A stretch of DNA of 8,312 nucleotides from Dethiosulfovibrio sp. (GTDB taxonomy: Bacteria; Synergistota; Synergistia; Synergistales; Dethiosulfovibrionaceae). The stretch is taken from contig JAQUTB010000057.1 of NCBI GenBank assembly GCA_028709985.1, positions 1-8,312 of the forward strand. Direction: 5' to 3'. The notes beneath the pieces were generated by a model, which was not told the DNA's origin, made no database searches, and worked only from the letters and a program-made list of their open reading frames with translations. Below, one piece after another: positions 6,851 through 8,312 of this stretch (its first letter is position 1; every line of letters starts with the position of its first letter). A program made the translations under genes and the position numbers.

Positions 6851-6880
6851 ATCATACCCTCTTTTACAACACCATGTCAA
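6851..6880 (-). promoter_or_regulatory. Sigma-70-type promoter of the TRAP-TAXI operon
   Basis: On the minus strand TTGACA (6880-6875, perfect -35) and TATGAT (6856-6851, five of six for -10) are separated by 18 bases. The predicted start is near 6844, giving a leader of about 43 bases to the receptor ATG. No other promoter of similar quality was seen in the window. Confidence 0.8.
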
Positions 6881-6947
6881 ACGGCGATAAGAAGACAGAA
6901 AAAATGTCGGTAAGATCAGGCTCCATAAAAGAACTGTCAAACAGCGC

Positions 6948-7121
6948 TTAGGCTTTTGACTTGCTCTTGCCGTCAGGCGCGGCAAATTTGAACTGGGTAG
7001 TCACACTACCCACTTGATTGCCCTCGCGCTTCAGTTTTACATTCAAATATTTCGAATAATCTCGGCTTTTCTCGTAATCATCCCACACGGCGCGGACTTC
7101 TCGGTCGTCAAAAACCGAGTA
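6948..7121 (-). pseudogene. Bro-N/DinD-like gene remnant
   Basis: A minus-strand frame, open from 7154 and ended by TAA at 6950-6948, encodes 57 residues with clear protein-like composition, beginning YSVFDDREVRAVWDDYEK. It continues with SRDYSKYLNVKLKREGNQ and TTQFKFAAPDGK. By memory of the family, this matches two separated parts of Bro-N-domain proteins (phage antirepressor-like and DNA-damage-inducible DinD-like). In those, a V-x-x-x-W-D-E start is followed by a WYFSVVDV stretch, then a YW-x-x-LK-x-RL-x-x-EG segment and an L-K-x-x-APDGK segment. The WYFSVVDV stretch is absent and nothing follows APDGK except a short Ser/Lys tail. No start codon with a ribosome site exists, and the open frame runs back into the terminator of the upstream gene. 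I infer a degraded fragment of a mobile or phage-linked gene. Codon use is more AT-rich than in the neighbours. Confidence 0.55.
6991..7015. repeat. Inverted repeat inside the Bro-N remnant
   Basis: The 19-base core TGGGTAGTCACACTACCCA (6994-7012) is a perfect 8-bp stem with a 3-base loop. One mismatch further out, AA/TT extends the arms to 11 bases. It coincides with the remnant's codons for QVGSVTTQ, so coding chance is possible. A binding site or transcript hairpin is the alternative. Confidence 0.5.
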
Positions 7122-7127
7122 GTTACA

Positions 7128-7156
7128 AAAAAGGACCCCAAGAAGGGGTCCTTTTT
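7128..7156 (-). terminator. Symmetric Rho-independent terminator after the coiled-coil gene
   Basis: AAAAAGGACCCC (7128-7139) and GGGGTCCTTTTT (7145-7156) form a perfect 12-bp inverted repeat around AAGAA, 28 bases past the stop codon of the coiled-coil gene. The A/T flanks give a U-tract in either direction, so it could terminate both strands. Its minus-strand function fits the gene order. Confidence 0.9.
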
Positions 7157-7184
7157 ACGCAAAGGTCTCGACCTTACAAAATAA

Positions 7185-8312
7185 CTAGTTTGCGGGTTTT
7201 TCCACCGCAGGAGCCTCAGTTGCAGGCTCAGCAGGGGCGTTTTTCTCGAGGGCTATGAGCTTCTCCTCAAGGGCCTTCTGACGCTCCTCATGTGCCTTTA
7301 TGCTTCCGATAGCCTCGTTAAGCTCGGCCTGCTTCATCTCAAGGGCCTGCTTAAGGGCCTCGACTTCCTCGCTGCTCTTCTCGGAAAGTCCCTCAAAATC
7401 CTTGAGCTGGGCGACAAAGCCCTCTATCTTAGCCTTGGCCTCACCGAGAGCAGCTTCCTTCTCCTCGATGGACTTCTGGAAATCGGCCTTCATGGTCTCA
7501 GAGGAAGCCTTAAGAGCCTCAAGCTCCTTCTGAATTGTCTCAAAGAGACCGGTCTTCTCGGATAGATCCTGTGCCTTAGTGGCAGAGTCGGCCTTCACCG
7601 CCTCAAGCTCCTCGGTCGTGGAGGAAAGGGCATCGGATTTTTCCTTAAGGGATGTCTCAAGCTCTGCGACCTTGCCCTCAAGCGACTTGATCTGCTCGTC
7701 CTTCTCGACGAGAGCTGCCTTTACGGACTCGATCTCTGTGGTCTTCTCCGAGAGGGCAACCTTGGCCTTCTCTATCTCTTCCCTGAGCGAACCCTGGGTC
7801 TTGGAGATCTCCAGCTTAAGGTCGGAAGCCTCTTTCTCGCTCACAGCCAGGTCTGCTTTGGTCTGGGAGAGGTCGAGAGACTGATCCTTGTACTTATTCT
7901 CAAGCTCGATAACTTTGGCCTCGAGGACCATAAGCTCTTTTCTGGCGTTCTCCAGATCCGCTGCTAGGGCGGCGTTGTCCTTCTCCCTCATGAGCAGGTC
8001 AGCCCTTGTCTTCTCCAAAGAGTCCCTGGTTATAGCGAGGGTATCCCTGGTGATGCTCAGACTGTCCTGTGTAAGCTGAAGGGTGCTCTTGACCGGACCG
8101 ACGGCCTCCTCCATGACTGCGTTAGCCGCGACCATGGGAACGGCGGGAAGGGAGATAACCCCACCCTCGCCAAGAAGGCTCTCGTAAATCCTGAGGTCCT
8201 TGGCGTATTTTCTGAGCTCCGCCTTGCGGTCCGCCACGGTCTGACGGATGTACTCGTCGTGTCTAGCGATGACGACCCTATCGTCACTGGCCTTCTCGCC
8301 AAACGCGTTAAG
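7185..8312 (-). CDS. Long coiled-coil protein of unknown function (5' end beyond window)
   Basis: The frame is open across the right window edge. A GTG at 8237 would give 350 residues, but the 25 codons before it are open and protein-like (ending ARHDEYIRQT) and no ribosome site precedes the GTG, so the gene almost certainly starts outside. Counting from that GTG, residues 1-48 are mixed with a few prolines. From about residue 50 to 335 there is no proline, and no Cys or Trp occurs in the visible protein; it is dominated by Ala, Glu, Lys, Leu and Ser in heptads, a long parallel coiled coil. Residues 53-82 show four near-identical heptads of the type L-x-ITRD-x. The last 20 residues form an Ala/Pro/Glu tail ending KPAN. 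No catalytic motif is visible. A surface, envelope-spanning or filament-like structural protein is plausible, possibly with an anchoring or signal domain in the missing part. Transcription ends at the strong terminator that follows. Confidence 0.85.
   Translation of the reverse strand, partial: LNAFGEKASDDRVVIARHDEYIRQTVADRKAELRKYAKDLRIYESLLGEGGVISLPAVPMVAANAVMEEAVGPVKSTLQLTQDSLSITRDTLAITRDSLEKTRADLLMREKDNAALAADLENARKELMVLEAKVIELENKYKDQSLDLSQTKADLAVSEKEASDLKLEISKTQGSLREEIEKAKVALSEKTTEIESVKAALVEKDEQIKSLEGKVAELETSLKEKSDALSSTTEELEAVKADSATKAQDLSEKTGLFETIQKELEALKASSETMKADFQKSIEEKEAALGEAKAKIEGFVAQLKDFEGLSEKSSEEVEALKQALEMKQAELNEAIGSIKAHEERQKALEEKLIALEKNAPAEPATEAPAVEKPAN

Larger units (their letters stand above)
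6881..7127. other. Intergenic stretch between promoter and coiled-coil gene terminator
   Basis: This gap holds the Bro-N remnant, its inverted repeat, a small hairpin CTCGGT/ACCGAG (7100-7119) and a short element TGTCAAACAGCG (6937-6948). That element repeats, with one mismatch, at the -35 region of the TAXI promoter (6875-6886). I see no tRNA, CRISPR or intact gene in it. Confidence 0.5.

Noticed and set aside
1..8312. tRNA, rRNA, CRISPR array, intact insertion sequence or replication origin
   Set aside because: I looked on both strands and saw no cloverleaf, regular spaced repeats, transposase or origin-type clusters.

Overview
The window reads as chromosomal DNA of an anaerobic, amino-acid and peptide-fermenting bacterium. 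The best guess is the phylum Synergistota, something Dethiosulfovibrio-like. This is inferred from roughly 55% GC, the mix of a fused TAXI-type TRAP permease, a DUF3870-like protein and a dipeptide epimerase, and frequent GTG/TTG starts. No marker gene settles the taxonomy. Every gene I accept lies on the minus strand, so transcription runs from high to low coordinates.

In transcription order: (1) 8312-7185 is the 3' part of a long, proline-free coiled-coil protein whose start lies beyond the right edge; it ends at a strong symmetric terminator (7128-7156). (2) 7121-6948 is a decayed fragment of a Bro-N/DinD-like protein with no start codon, in the only long intergenic stretch. (3) 6880-6851 is a near-consensus sigma-70 promoter driving a TAXI-family TRAP substrate-binding protein (6801-5800). 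A hairpin with a U-tract follows (5777-5745), then the fused 4TM/12TM TRAP permease (5720-3822), which ends at another hairpin (3814-3790). Together these make a complete two-gene TRAP-TAXI importer. (4) 3721-3338 is a small DUF3870-like protein. (5) A strong intrinsic terminator or attenuator (3280-3238) stops only about 12 bases before the start of the next operon. (6) That operon holds a dipeptide epimerase of the enolase superfamily (3226-2129), a 12-helix-type ion-transporter-superfamily permease (2092-791), and a class A beta-lactamase-fold serine hydrolase (790 to the left edge, stop not seen).

Working model: the TRAP-TAXI system imports a small anionic or amino-acid-like solute using an ion gradient. 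The epimerase, permease and serine hydrolase look like a cytoplasmic dipeptide-use or murein-peptide-salvage unit. The epimerase interconverts L-Ala-D-Glu-like and L,L-dipeptides, the hydrolase may cleave or trim peptides, and the permease moves a substrate or product. The most interesting points are the attenuator placed against the epimerase start, the serine hydrolase that lacks both a signal peptide and the usual omega-loop glutamate motif and sits in frame with the permease across a single TAG, and the Bro-N remnant.
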